DNA from: Aurantiochytrium sp. KH105
Taxonomy: Eukaryota; Sar; Bigyra; Thraustochytrida; Thraustochytriidae
NCBI GenBank assembly: GCA_003116975.1
Contig: BGKB01000010.1
Location: forward strand, 186,001 to 250,000
Direction: 5' to 3'
Length of the DNA stretch: 64,000 nucleotides
Shown: in pieces, positions 8,855-16,907 of the stretch
Position numbering within the stretch: position 1 is the first letter of the stretch
Layout of the letters: every line of letters starts with the position of its first letter
The notes under the pieces: generated by a model
What the model was told of the DNA's origin: nothing
Databases searched by the model: none
The model's input: only the letters and a program-made list of their open reading frames with translations
Program-made: the position numbers and the translations under genes

Positions 8855-11800
8855 ATGCCGGGGCGAGAGACCAAACCAGTCCGAGCGCTTCTGATTATTG
8901 ATTGTCAAAATGACTTTATTCCGAGCGAAGATGGCTCTCTTGCTGTGCCCGATGCCGAATCGGTCCTGCCGGTCATCAACAAGCTCCGAAGTAAGGAGTT
9001 TGACTTTGTATATCTGTGTTTAGACTGGCACCCGTACAATCATTGCTCGTTTCGTACCAACAATCCTGGCGCCGATCTCTTTGAGGTGGTTCACTTACCA
9101 ACCACAGGAAATGCTCAAATCATGTGGCCAGACCACTGCGTGCAGGGGACACACGGCGCCGAACTCCACAAAGACCTCAAGATCGAGGCTTCTGACATTT
9201 ACACATATGCAGGATGCAATCCGCAGCGCGACAGCTATTCTGTCTTCAAGGATAACGGTTCGACCGTCCTGACGGAAATGCGTGACCTTCTCGAAGAAAG
9301 CGCGGTGACAGAAATTTATGCCGTCGGTCTTGCGACAGATTACTGTGTACAGTACACGCTTCTCGATGCCAAGAGTCTCTTGCAAGGCGTCGAAGTGTTC
9401 TTCATTCAGGATGGCTGCCGCGGAATCAGCGACGCGGGCGTCAAGGGTGCTGTCGACGCTTTTAAGAGCGAAAAAGTCCACATCATTTCCTCTGGCGGAC
9501 CCGAACTCGGGCGCATTGCAGATCGCAAAATACGCATTGACGGTGGCCTGGAGCTTTTAAAGAGAAATGACCGCGTCACAATGTTCAGCGAGGTCGACAG
9601 GATCTACGAGTCCATCATCTTTCGTACGGCGCAGGGTAAGGCGTGGGAAGAGGACTTGGCGAATCTGGTTCGCAGCGTCATTGTCAATCAGCTTTGTTCC
9701 TGGAGTGGAAAGAATGCGCTGCATGCCTGCTGTGAAATGGGAGACATTCGCACGCTTGAGCATCTGATTCGTGTGGCCGGCAAGGGGCTCAACCTCGGCA
9801 TGCGCACACGCAAAGACGAGAATGCGCTCATGCTTGCCATTCAAAGCAAGGACCCCAAGCATCGCGCGGACATTGTTCGCCTCTTGCTCGATACTGCCGA
9901 CGAGGGCCAGCGCCGCGAGTTGCTCTTTGGCCAAAGCCTGCAGTTTCGTCTTTCTGCTCTCATGTTTGCATGCCGCGACGGTCTTCCAGACGTTGTAAGC
10001 ATCCTTCTCGAGGCAGAATGTTCGTCTTCCCTGAAGCTTCGTAGTGCGTTTGGCAAGACGGCGCTCATGTTTGCGTGCATTTCGAACACACAAGACCACG
10101 CTGCCATTACGGAAATGCTCTTGCGCTCGCAAGCTAAGCTCGAGGACCGCTTTGCGATGCTTCAAGAGACGGACAAGGAACGATGGAACAGTTTGCACTT
10201 TAGCGCCAAATCAGGATCATTCGCCCGGGTCGACTGGAGCAGGGCGCTCGATGGCTACGAGAACATGTCTCGCCTTCCCATCAATGCCAAGACGCTCTCG
10301 GGTATCACCTTTTTACACCTAGCAGCTTTTAACGGGCGATCTGAGGTCATTCGAGCACTCATTGACAACTGTGCCCCGAATCGCAAGCGACGCATGATGG
10401 AGGCCATTTTAAAGAAGGGGCTTCGCCACCGCGTCAAGGTCAACGTTCCTATCAAGGGTTTGGGACATACAGAACTCGATTTAGCGATCCAACGTCGTCA
10501 CCTCGAATGTGCAAGGCTGCTGCTGAGACTGGGTTGCTACGCAGGGACGTCGACGCAGGAGCAGATGCAGGAGCTCCTGCATCGTCTTGTGCTCATGGGC
10601 GACGTGGAGGCCTGCGAGAGCATCCTGAACTTTGCAGACGAGAATCGTGTCACGATCGATGACGCCCTCGTAGAGACAACGCAGCGCATTGAGCACCCGG
10701 AAACCTGCACGGTCTCATTTGCGAATCGGACGGACCCTGTCGCGCAGTTCTTGTACAAGTGCGAAATTTGTGGCGCCAGCGTTTGCCTTGTGTGCAAGGA
10801 CCGCTGTCATGGGCCCGCAGCGTGTCGCCAGGCTTACCTCAAGCTCGACTTTGAGCACTTTCCTAACAAAGGTTGGGAGCCCTGCGGCACGGTGGTGTCG
10901 CAATGTGGCTGCGATCGCGACACCTGCTGTGCCACCGCGGCTACGGACGTGCGCGAGATTGAGGGCTACCGATTTATTCCGCACCCAGTACGAACGAGTG
11001 CTGTTCACCTGAATGCAGAATTACTACGACTCTCGCACTCAATCGCAAGGAACATGCACAACGTCTGGGCGCAAAGCCTTAGCGAGCTGGGATGGAGGTA
11101 TGGTCGGGATAAAGACCCTGACGAAAAAGTGCATCCGCATTTGCTTCCATTTGACTCCCTCTCGATTGAAGGTGCCAAGTACAATATGGACATGTCCGTC
11201 GAGACACTCAAGGTGATCCTTTCGCTTGGATACGAAATCCATCGACGCGTCGAAGCCCCGCGCTTTGGGCGTGATGACACCACCACAACGGACCCTTCCA
11301 CGACGCCAAACGCTGGTTTGAGCTCGAGCCCCAGCAAGGAGCCTGTGCAGCAGGATCCCGTGATGCTCACTAAGGCATTGAGCATGATGGCGAGCGATTC
11401 AACAATGAAGCAGCGCAAGATAAAGCTCGGTGTGACTTCTGCAGATCTGCTCGCAGGAACAGGTAACAAGTACTCTGAGTTTGCGTGGGATATTTCACGC
11501 CCAGACTGCGTTCCGCTCAACACGAGCGGGGTGGAGCTGCCTAAAGAACTCGCAACGCTTACAGAACGGATTGCATCCAACTCGCACGAGGTATGGGCGA
11601 GCGAGAAGATTCGTCAGGGATGGCGTTACGCACCGAGCCGTAATATTCGCAAAGACCTCAAGCTCAACTCGTCGCTTGTCCCTTATTACGTACTCACTCG
11701 TGAAGAGAAAGAACAGCTTCTTCAAGGAGCGCGCGAGACCATGAAAGTAATTCTAATGACGGGCTGGGTTGTACATCCGAAAAACCGCGCGAGCGAAAGC

Positions 11801-14800
11801 AGCGGGTCCAAAGGTCCAAAAGCCAAATTTGCTGCCGGTTCTGGAGCCACGAATGGAAACGATAGCGACGAAGGCTCGAGCGACGATGACGACGATAATG
11901 GGGACGAGGATGACATGTCCGGGGATACGCGTGGATCAGGAAGCGAGAGACGCAACGCAGGAAACCAACTCATGATTCCCTTGCGCAGAAGAGACACTGC
12001 GCAGCCAACCCGCAGCACGCTTGCATTTCGTCAGCTGAAGCTGATTCGCCGCAAGCTCTTTAATCAGTACCTCTTTGCAGCAGTTCGTCGCGGCCAGATC
12101 CACTCTGTCAACATTTTGCTTTCAAAGCGATCGAGCATGCACGTGGGCGCCAACCTCAACGCCATCGACGAATATGGGCACACGCCTTTGTATATTGCCA
12201 TTAAGCGCGGCCAACTCGCCACGGCCAAACGGCTTCTAGCGCTTGGCGCCAATCTTGAGCTGCGTGACATCAATGGTCTCACGCCGCTGGCCCTATGCGC
12301 GTATCTGGGCAATCTCAAATTGTGCATGGAGCTCGTGCAGAATCAAGCACGCATTCTGGTGTGTGACGCCATGGGCTTCACACCGCTGCATCTTGCCGCG
12401 AACCAAGGCCACGTCGAAGTGTGCAAGTATCTCACGGAGCGTCTGCAGCAGGAGCATCAGAGCAACGAGATTGTTGACCTGAACGCAGACATGGTCGATT
12501 ACTCAGCAGCGGACGCCTTAGCGGAAGGCAACGTCATGGAACGGGACTCTGATGACGAGGGCAGTTCCGCGATGGGACGCTCGCGTCGAAGCTTTCGGAC
12601 GATGGCAACAGGGTCGACAAACGCGGGCCAAGCCCAGGCCCGATGGAAGCTTTTTCGAATCGTGTTCCGTTCCCGTGCCATGGGCAGTGAAAGGTCCAAG
12701 GTGGGCCGAATTATCCCTGCAGAGGGTCTCACAGCATCCAAGAACTGGCAAACGGACCAAGTTGACCAGGTCTCCCCACTGCGTCGAATGCCGACACGCC
12801 AGAGCACGCGGCTCTCCGGTCAATCGGAAGCCCTCTTCAATCAAAGCACGCCGCGCGAAGGAATCGCTTCGGTGCAAACAGGTTTGATGCCAAGCCGCAC
12901 TACGCAGAAACTCTTGCGGTCAGGAAGCGACCTGGGCGAGGCAGCGGCACAGTCGCGACTTTCGGGGTACCCGCCATTGTCGCTTGCAGTGCAATCAGAC
13001 AATATTGAGATTGTGGAGCTTCTCATCAAGTACGGAGCAAACCCGATGCTCGCCGACGGCCCGGCAGCTATGTTCAGTCCATACGTGCGTGCCCTGCTTC
13101 GGCATATTGAGATGTGCGCAAAGGTTGAATATCTGCAGGATCGGATCTCGCGGCGTGCGCTGTACGACTTGCAAACAGCTGGAACCGTCCGGGCAGATGA
13201 AAAACCGCCAAACAAGCTTGGACAAGATGGCCGCAAGGTTGGGCCCGGGGGAGCTTCCATGCGACAATCGGGTAGCTCGCTCATTCCGATGGACACCTAT
13301 CGCGGCGATCCAGTCTCGGGCGATCAAAATAGCTTTGACTACGTCGACCCCAACGCGCTGAATCTAACGAATCGTACGCAATCGCAGCGGACGCCCGGCA
13401 GCATGACCCCCAAGTCGTTGCCACCCATTGGCATTCCAGGTCGCAAACACTTTGGCATGGTCAAACGATTAGACACGCGAATTGGAAATCTTTTCGGCTT
13501 TGCTGGCGGTGACGGCGGCGTTCAAGACATGCAAGAGCGCGTCGCTCCTGATCTCGGTCCGGATGGCCCCTCGGGCATGACGGGAAACCTCAACACACAG
13601 CAAGTGAGTTCTACGCGCGAGCTCGATCAGTTATTAGAAAAGGCACAGGATGAGCGTGCAAAGGCAGCTCGCATGGTGGAGGTGATGAATCAATCATCCA
13701 AGGTGAGCGCATGGCGAAGGCGGACGGCCATCAAGATGTGTGTCAAAGAGACAAGTCTTTTGCTCATCCTTATCATCTCATTCGGTTGCCTTGTACAGCT
13801 CTCGCCAGACTACGGGATCGAATCCGAGGGGGAATGGGCGGACCAGCTACGTGGACATCTTGCGCAAAGCACTGCGAGTATTGACGGCCCAGCGGACTTT
13901 TTGGATTGGGTTCAACACAAGTTTGTTGGCGAGGAGCTCTTGCGGGCTGCAAATCGCACTGCATGGCGTGGGAAGAACTTTGTCTTTGGCGGGATTGCTC
14001 TCGATATGTATGAGCACAACGCACTTGAAGAGCTTGACAATGCCCAGCTGACCACAATCGCAAGTCTTGACACCTCGACAGAGTATCAGACGTCGCTGCT
14101 GCCGCAAGCTGACAAGGAGGAGCTCTTGGATATCCTGACCAGCGAGACAGGGAACTGGACCCAGAACGAAGTTCATATCCTCTCTCTCACCTTCAACCTG
14201 TACAACCCATTCTACGAAGTGTACGGCATCGCTGAAGTGCGGCAAACCTCCTCGTTTGTGGGTCTGAACAGCTTGGATGTGGATGTGAAACCCTTTCGAC
14301 TTCACTATGGCAGGTTTCCGCCGTCTCGATCATTTCAGCTGGCTGTGCTGATTATGGTCATTTGCTTCACCATCACCAAGCTGCGAAGCTGGGTTCGTGC
14401 TCGGCACCGTTCGCGAGGGCGGCGAACAGAGGAATGGGTGATTGAGTTTTTGCTTTTGGGCATTCTCATTTTTGACATTTACGTCTACGAGGTCACAAAA
14501 GATGTGACGCCGGACTACACATCGAGCGAGCGACTGGATCTGTCGCAAGCCTACCGCTTGCTTGAGGTTGAGCGGAGGTTTTTTGCCATCTACTTTTTGC
14601 TCAGTGTGCTGCCGCTGCTCAAGGCGACGCAGACGATTCCGTCGATAGGGCCCGTGGTCGTGGCGCTGCTGAGCACCATGACGAATACGGCCGTTCTCAT
14701 CTATTTGCTTGTTATTTCGACGGCGTGCTTTTTGCTCACGCTTACGTTTCACGTTGGCTTTGGCATTTCTGTCTCGCAGTTCGCCACCATGATTACAACC

Positions 14801-15304
14801 TTTGAGAGCCTTTTTCTCACGCCATTTGTGGAGACTTGGGACGGCATCATAACAAGTTCGCACTCTTCATATCTCGGTGCTGTGCTTGCGGTGTTTTACA
14901 TTCTCTTTGCGACAATTTCGCTCAATCTGCTCATAGCTATTGTAACAGACGTGTATCCGAGTGCTCGCGCTGCGTCGGATCGTGAGTGGGAGGAGATTAT
15001 CACGGGCGGAATCGAAGATAACCTGCGGGATTTGCTGCACCGGCAGAATATTTCGCAAAAGGATCTCCGCATCGAGACGTGGAATGAGGCCAAGCTACTC
15101 ACGGGTCGGGATGGGCGAAAGCATTGGGTCGCTTCGGATGCTGTGAACGACGACGACGAAGGTTGCGAGGCCGGAGCGGCAGCCATGGATGGGAGCTCTT
15201 CGCATCAAAGTACTAACGACAAGCTCGCAGCGCTTTCTGAACAGATTCGGCAGCTCACTTCGATTGTTAAAAGTTTGCGCGCAGCTCCAGGTGCAACCGA
15301 CTGA
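8855..15304 (+). CDS. Nicotinamidase-like / ankyrin / RyR-repeat / polycystin-TRP channel fusion protein
   Basis: Single 2149-residue frame without introns. Residues 8-215 are a nicotinamidase/isochorismatase fold: catalytic-type Asp16 (IIDCQNDF), metal ligands Asp57, His59, His63 and His94 (WPDHCV), and nucleophile Cys164 (GLATDYCV). The family lysine seems replaced by Tyr118. Then come ankyrin repeats (about 282-562), a Cys/His cluster resembling a UBR box (about 612-690), two ryanodine-receptor repeats (about 718-795 and 892-975, each with a WA...GW.Y and an ETLKVIL-like ending), an acidic linker, more ankyrin repeats (about 1069-1200 and 1370-1420), and a six-helix channel. TM1 lies near 1632; an extracellular domain of about 180 residues follows as in polycystins; TM2-TM5 lie at about 1828-1965; the pore helix is near 1978; TM6 (LNLLIAIVTDVY) is near 2010. 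A short C-terminal helix ends it. It is probably a cation channel gated or tuned by an NAD-related metabolite; that role is inference. Confidence 0.9.
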   Translation: MPGRETKPVRALLIIDCQNDFIPSEDGSLAVPDAESVLPVINKLRSKEFDFVYLCLDWHPYNHCSFRTNNPGADLFEVVHLPTTGNAQIMWPDHCVQGTHGAELHKDLKIEASDIYTYAGCNPQRDSYSVFKDNGSTVLTEMRDLLEESAVTEIYAVGLATDYCVQYTLLDAKSLLQGVEVFFIQDGCRGISDAGVKGAVDAFKSEKVHIISSGGPELGRIADRKIRIDGGLELLKRNDRVTMFSEVDRIYESIIFRTAQGKAWEEDLANLVRSVIVNQLCSWSGKNALHACCEMGDIRTLEHLIRVAGKGLNLGMRTRKDENALMLAIQSKDPKHRADIVRLLLDTADEGQRRELLFGQSLQFRLSALMFACRDGLPDVVSILLEAECSSSLKLRSAFGKTALMFACISNTQDHAAITEMLLRSQAKLEDRFAMLQETDKERWNSLHFSAKSGSFARVDWSRALDGYENMSRLPINAKTLSGITFLHLAAFNGRSEVIRALIDNCAPNRKRRMMEAILKKGLRHRVKVNVPIKGLGHTELDLAIQRRHLECARLLLRLGCYAGTSTQEQMQELLHRLVLMGDVEACESILNFADENRVTIDDALVETTQRIEHPETCTVSFANRTDPVAQFLYKCEICGASVCLVCKDRCHGPAACRQAYLKLDFEHFPNKGWEPCGTVVSQCGCDRDTCCATAATDVREIEGYRFIPHPVRTSAVHLNAELLRLSHSIARNMHNVWAQSLSELGWRYGRDKDPDEKVHPHLLPFDSLSIEGAKYNMDMSVETLKVILSLGYEIHRRVEAPRFGRDDTTTTDPSTTPNAGLSSSPSKEPVQQDPVMLTKALSMMASDSTMKQRKIKLGVTSADLLAGTGNKYSEFAWDISRPDCVPLNTSGVELPKELATLTERIASNSHEVWASEKIRQGWRYAPSRNIRKDLKLNSSLVPYYVLTREEKEQLLQGARETMKVILMTGWVVHPKNRASESSGSKGPKAKFAAGSGATNGNDSDEGSSDDDDDNGDEDDMSGDTRGSGSERRNAGNQLMIPLRRRDTAQPTRSTLAFRQLKLIRRKLFNQYLFAAVRRGQIHSVNILLSKRSSMHVGANLNAIDEYGHTPLYIAIKRGQLATAKRLLALGANLELRDINGLTPLALCAYLGNLKLCMELVQNQARILVCDAMGFTPLHLAANQGHVEVCKYLTERLQQEHQSNEIVDLNADMVDYSAADALAEGNVMERDSDDEGSSAMGRSRRSFRTMATGSTNAGQAQARWKLFRIVFRSRAMGSERSKVGRIIPAEGLTASKNWQTDQVDQVSPLRRMPTRQSTRLSGQSEALFNQSTPREGIASVQTGLMPSRTTQKLLRSGSDLGEAAAQSRLSGYPPLSLAVQSDNIEIVELLIKYGANPMLADGPAAMFSPYVRALLRHIEMCAKVEYLQDRISRRALYDLQTAGTVRADEKPPNKLGQDGRKVGPGGASMRQSGSSLIPMDTYRGDPVSGDQNSFDYVDPNALNLTNRTQSQRTPGSMTPKSLPPIGIPGRKHFGMVKRLDTRIGNLFGFAGGDGGVQDMQERVAPDLGPDGPSGMTGNLNTQQVSSTRELDQLLEKAQDERAKAARMVEVMNQSSKVSAWRRRTAIKMCVKETSLLLILIISFGCLVQLSPDYGIESEGEWADQLRGHLAQSTASIDGPADFLDWVQHKFVGEELLRAANRTAWRGKNFVFGGIALDMYEHNALEELDNAQLTTIASLDTSTEYQTSLLPQADKEELLDILTSETGNWTQNEVHILSLTFNLYNPFYEVYGIAEVRQTSSFVGLNSLDVDVKPFRLHYGRFPPSRSFQLAVLIMVICFTITKLRSWVRARHRSRGRRTEEWVIEFLLLGILIFDIYVYEVTKDVTPDYTSSERLDLSQAYRLLEVERRFFAIYFLLSVLPLLKATQTIPSIGPVVVALLSTMTNTAVLIYLLVISTACFLLTLTFHVGFGISVSQFATMITTFESLFLTPFVETWDGIITSSHSSYLGAVLAVFYILFATISLNLLIAIVTDVYPSARAASDREWEEIITGGIEDNLRDLLHRQNISQKDLRIETWNEAKLLTGRDGRKHWVASDAVNDDDEGCEAGAAAMDGSSSHQSTNDKLAALSEQIRQLTSIVKSLRAAPGATD

Positions 15305-15336
15305 TTTTTCCCCTTAGCCCTGGCTAGCCACATGAA

Positions 15337-15363
15337 ACCGAACGAAAAACCGAACGAAATTTC
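15337..15363. repeat. Left subterminal repeats of the piggyBac-like element
   Basis: Two tandem copies of ACCGAACGAAA (15337-15347 and 15349-15359) lie just inside the left end. Another copy follows at about 15565-15577. The same motif is inverted at the right end, as expected of transposase-binding sites. Confidence 0.7.
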
Positions 15364-15787
15364 ATTTGCCTGATCTCTTCCAGCGCGCTCAAAATTAACT
15401 CGCGCGCCTTGAAATTAAGCACAGGGAAGGATCTCTGCCCGTAGATTGCTGTGCCAAATTTTAAAGGCTTGGGAACCAGTTTTGGTCAAGGGGTAGGGAA
15501 AACTAGATTTGGGGGAAGGCGGCGGAGAAGCGGCCTATTTGGCCAGAATAGACCGATACAGTGAGACCGAACGAAATTAATTAGGAGTAATATGACTAAG
15601 ACTGTGTTAGGTGAGTTTCGCCTAGCCAAATTTTAAATTGCGTTGCGCTCGGGTGATCAAGATTTGCCGGGCTCCAAATGAGAGCACAATTGCTTAAATG
15701 AGCGAATGAGCATGCCAGGAGGTGCTGCTGAGTGACNGAGAAACCCGCTCATCGAGAGCCGTCTCCGAAGACCGCACTGTCGCGGTC

Positions 15788-16417
15788 TTAATTTTCAGAG
15801 CGAACACATATTTCTCCAACTGGTTGCACTCCGGCATGGTTTCTTCGAGACTGTCCGCATCGCTTTCCTCGAGCGAGCCTTTCGTTATAAATCGTTGCAC
15901 ATTCATTGAGCCATGTTTCGAAGATGTTAATAAAGTTTGGCGGCATGATCATGTGAAAGATCTCGGCGGGTTGCATGCCCTCATCGTCATCACTTTTGTT
16001 CGCTTGCTCGCGGAGACGCTTCACGACCACATCTGCCTCCCGTTTGAGCTTCTCGAGAGCCAAACTTCCGTACGGATTAAATTTCAAATCAACCGAGTCA
16101 AGAGGGCGTAGTGCCCCCGCGAGGTCACCGTGATACGCGGCGTTACGCCGTGAAAAGGACTCAAAGCTCCAGGAACCGCGTCCTGTCAGCTTGATCGATT
16201 CTCCAAAAGAATCATCTTGCTCGTCTTGCAGATCGGCATGATCCCAGTCAATATCATCTCGAGCGCCCTCATCGAGCTCATGTGCACGCTCCTCCTCCTC
16301 CTCCTCCGTGCTTGGGCTGACGTTGAGCTGCAGCGTCTCGACCAGCTCTCGACATGGGCCTCGCCATCGCTCGAGGCAGTTGCCAGCTTCAAACTCGCGC
16401 AACGGGCCGCTATGCAA
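15788..16417 (-). pseudogene. Remnant of piggyBac-like transposase N-terminus
   Basis: A 209-residue frame inside the transposon. It has an acidic N-terminal region (a run of Glu near residue 38, Asp-rich after residue 52), as in piggyBac-type transposases, and near residues 150-175 a segment PAEIFHMIMPPNFINIFETW followed by a helix. This resembles the family's entry motif (F..FF.DE.I..I...TN). The frame then stops after about 35 residues of unrelated sequence, so the DDD catalytic domain is missing. An ambiguous base (N) sits at 15737, just downstream. It is probably non-functional. The family assignment leans on the element's ends as much as on the protein. Confidence 0.5.
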
Positions 16418-16771
16418 ACAAATTGGACGCGATCATGCCAGGGGTACGATCGCAGAGCGTGACTCGCGACGCTGCCAAGCTTTTCTGCTCGCTGTAGCCG
16501 CTGTAGCGCTTGATGAAGCGCGGTCGTTAGGTCATGGTCAAGTTCGCCCTCACGGTACCCAACTTTGCAGAAGAACAACAACCCTTCCACCGGGAGAATT
16601 TGCCTGCAAACTTGCAGAGGGGTGCGGGGGCATCGTGGGAACGATCTGGCCAATCGGCAAGATTTAAAATTGAATAGAAGTATTTAATGCAATGCCTCGC
16701 GTGTTTGCCAGAGATTTCGTTCGGTCTCACTGACCCAGCCTGCCGCCGGATCGGGGAAACTATTTCGCCGA

Positions 16772-16802
16772 AAATTTCGTTCGGTTAGACCGAACGAAAT
16801 TT
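16772..16802. repeat. Right subterminal palindrome of the piggyBac-like element
   Basis: AAATTTCGTTCGGT and its complement ACCGAACGAAATTT face each other across a 3-bp centre (TAG), directly inside the right terminal repeat. A further inverted copy is at 16714-16732. Confidence 0.7.
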
Positions 16803-16907
16803 AGCCAGGGTTAGACTTGGAAAAGGGATTTAGCTCATCTTATAAGGAACGATCTATTTTGATTATCACCCACGTACGCGCGACGACAGTACTTTGATCG
16901 AAACGAG

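Larger units (their letters stand above)
15318..16810. mobile_element. Degenerate piggyBac-like DNA transposon
   Basis: The element is bounded by perfect 9-bp terminal inverted repeats, CCCTGGCTA at 15318-15326 and its complement at 16802-16810. Each is flanked by the same direct 4-bp TTAG (15314-15317 and 16811-16814). A CCC-starting terminus next to a TTAA-like duplication is the hallmark of piggyBac elements. Subterminal copies of ACCGAACGAAAT occur inward of both ends, and a longer inverted pair built on GTGAGACCGAACGAAAT lies at about 15560 and 16714-16732. At 1493 bp it is too short for a full transposase and holds only one truncated reading frame. It lies 13 bp downstream of the channel gene stop codon, in its presumed 3' UTR. 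Confidence 0.75.

Noticed and set aside
16186-16653. 155-residue minus-strand frame inside the transposon
   Set aside because: Overlaps the transposase remnant in another frame and shows no similarity; Arg/Ser-rich.
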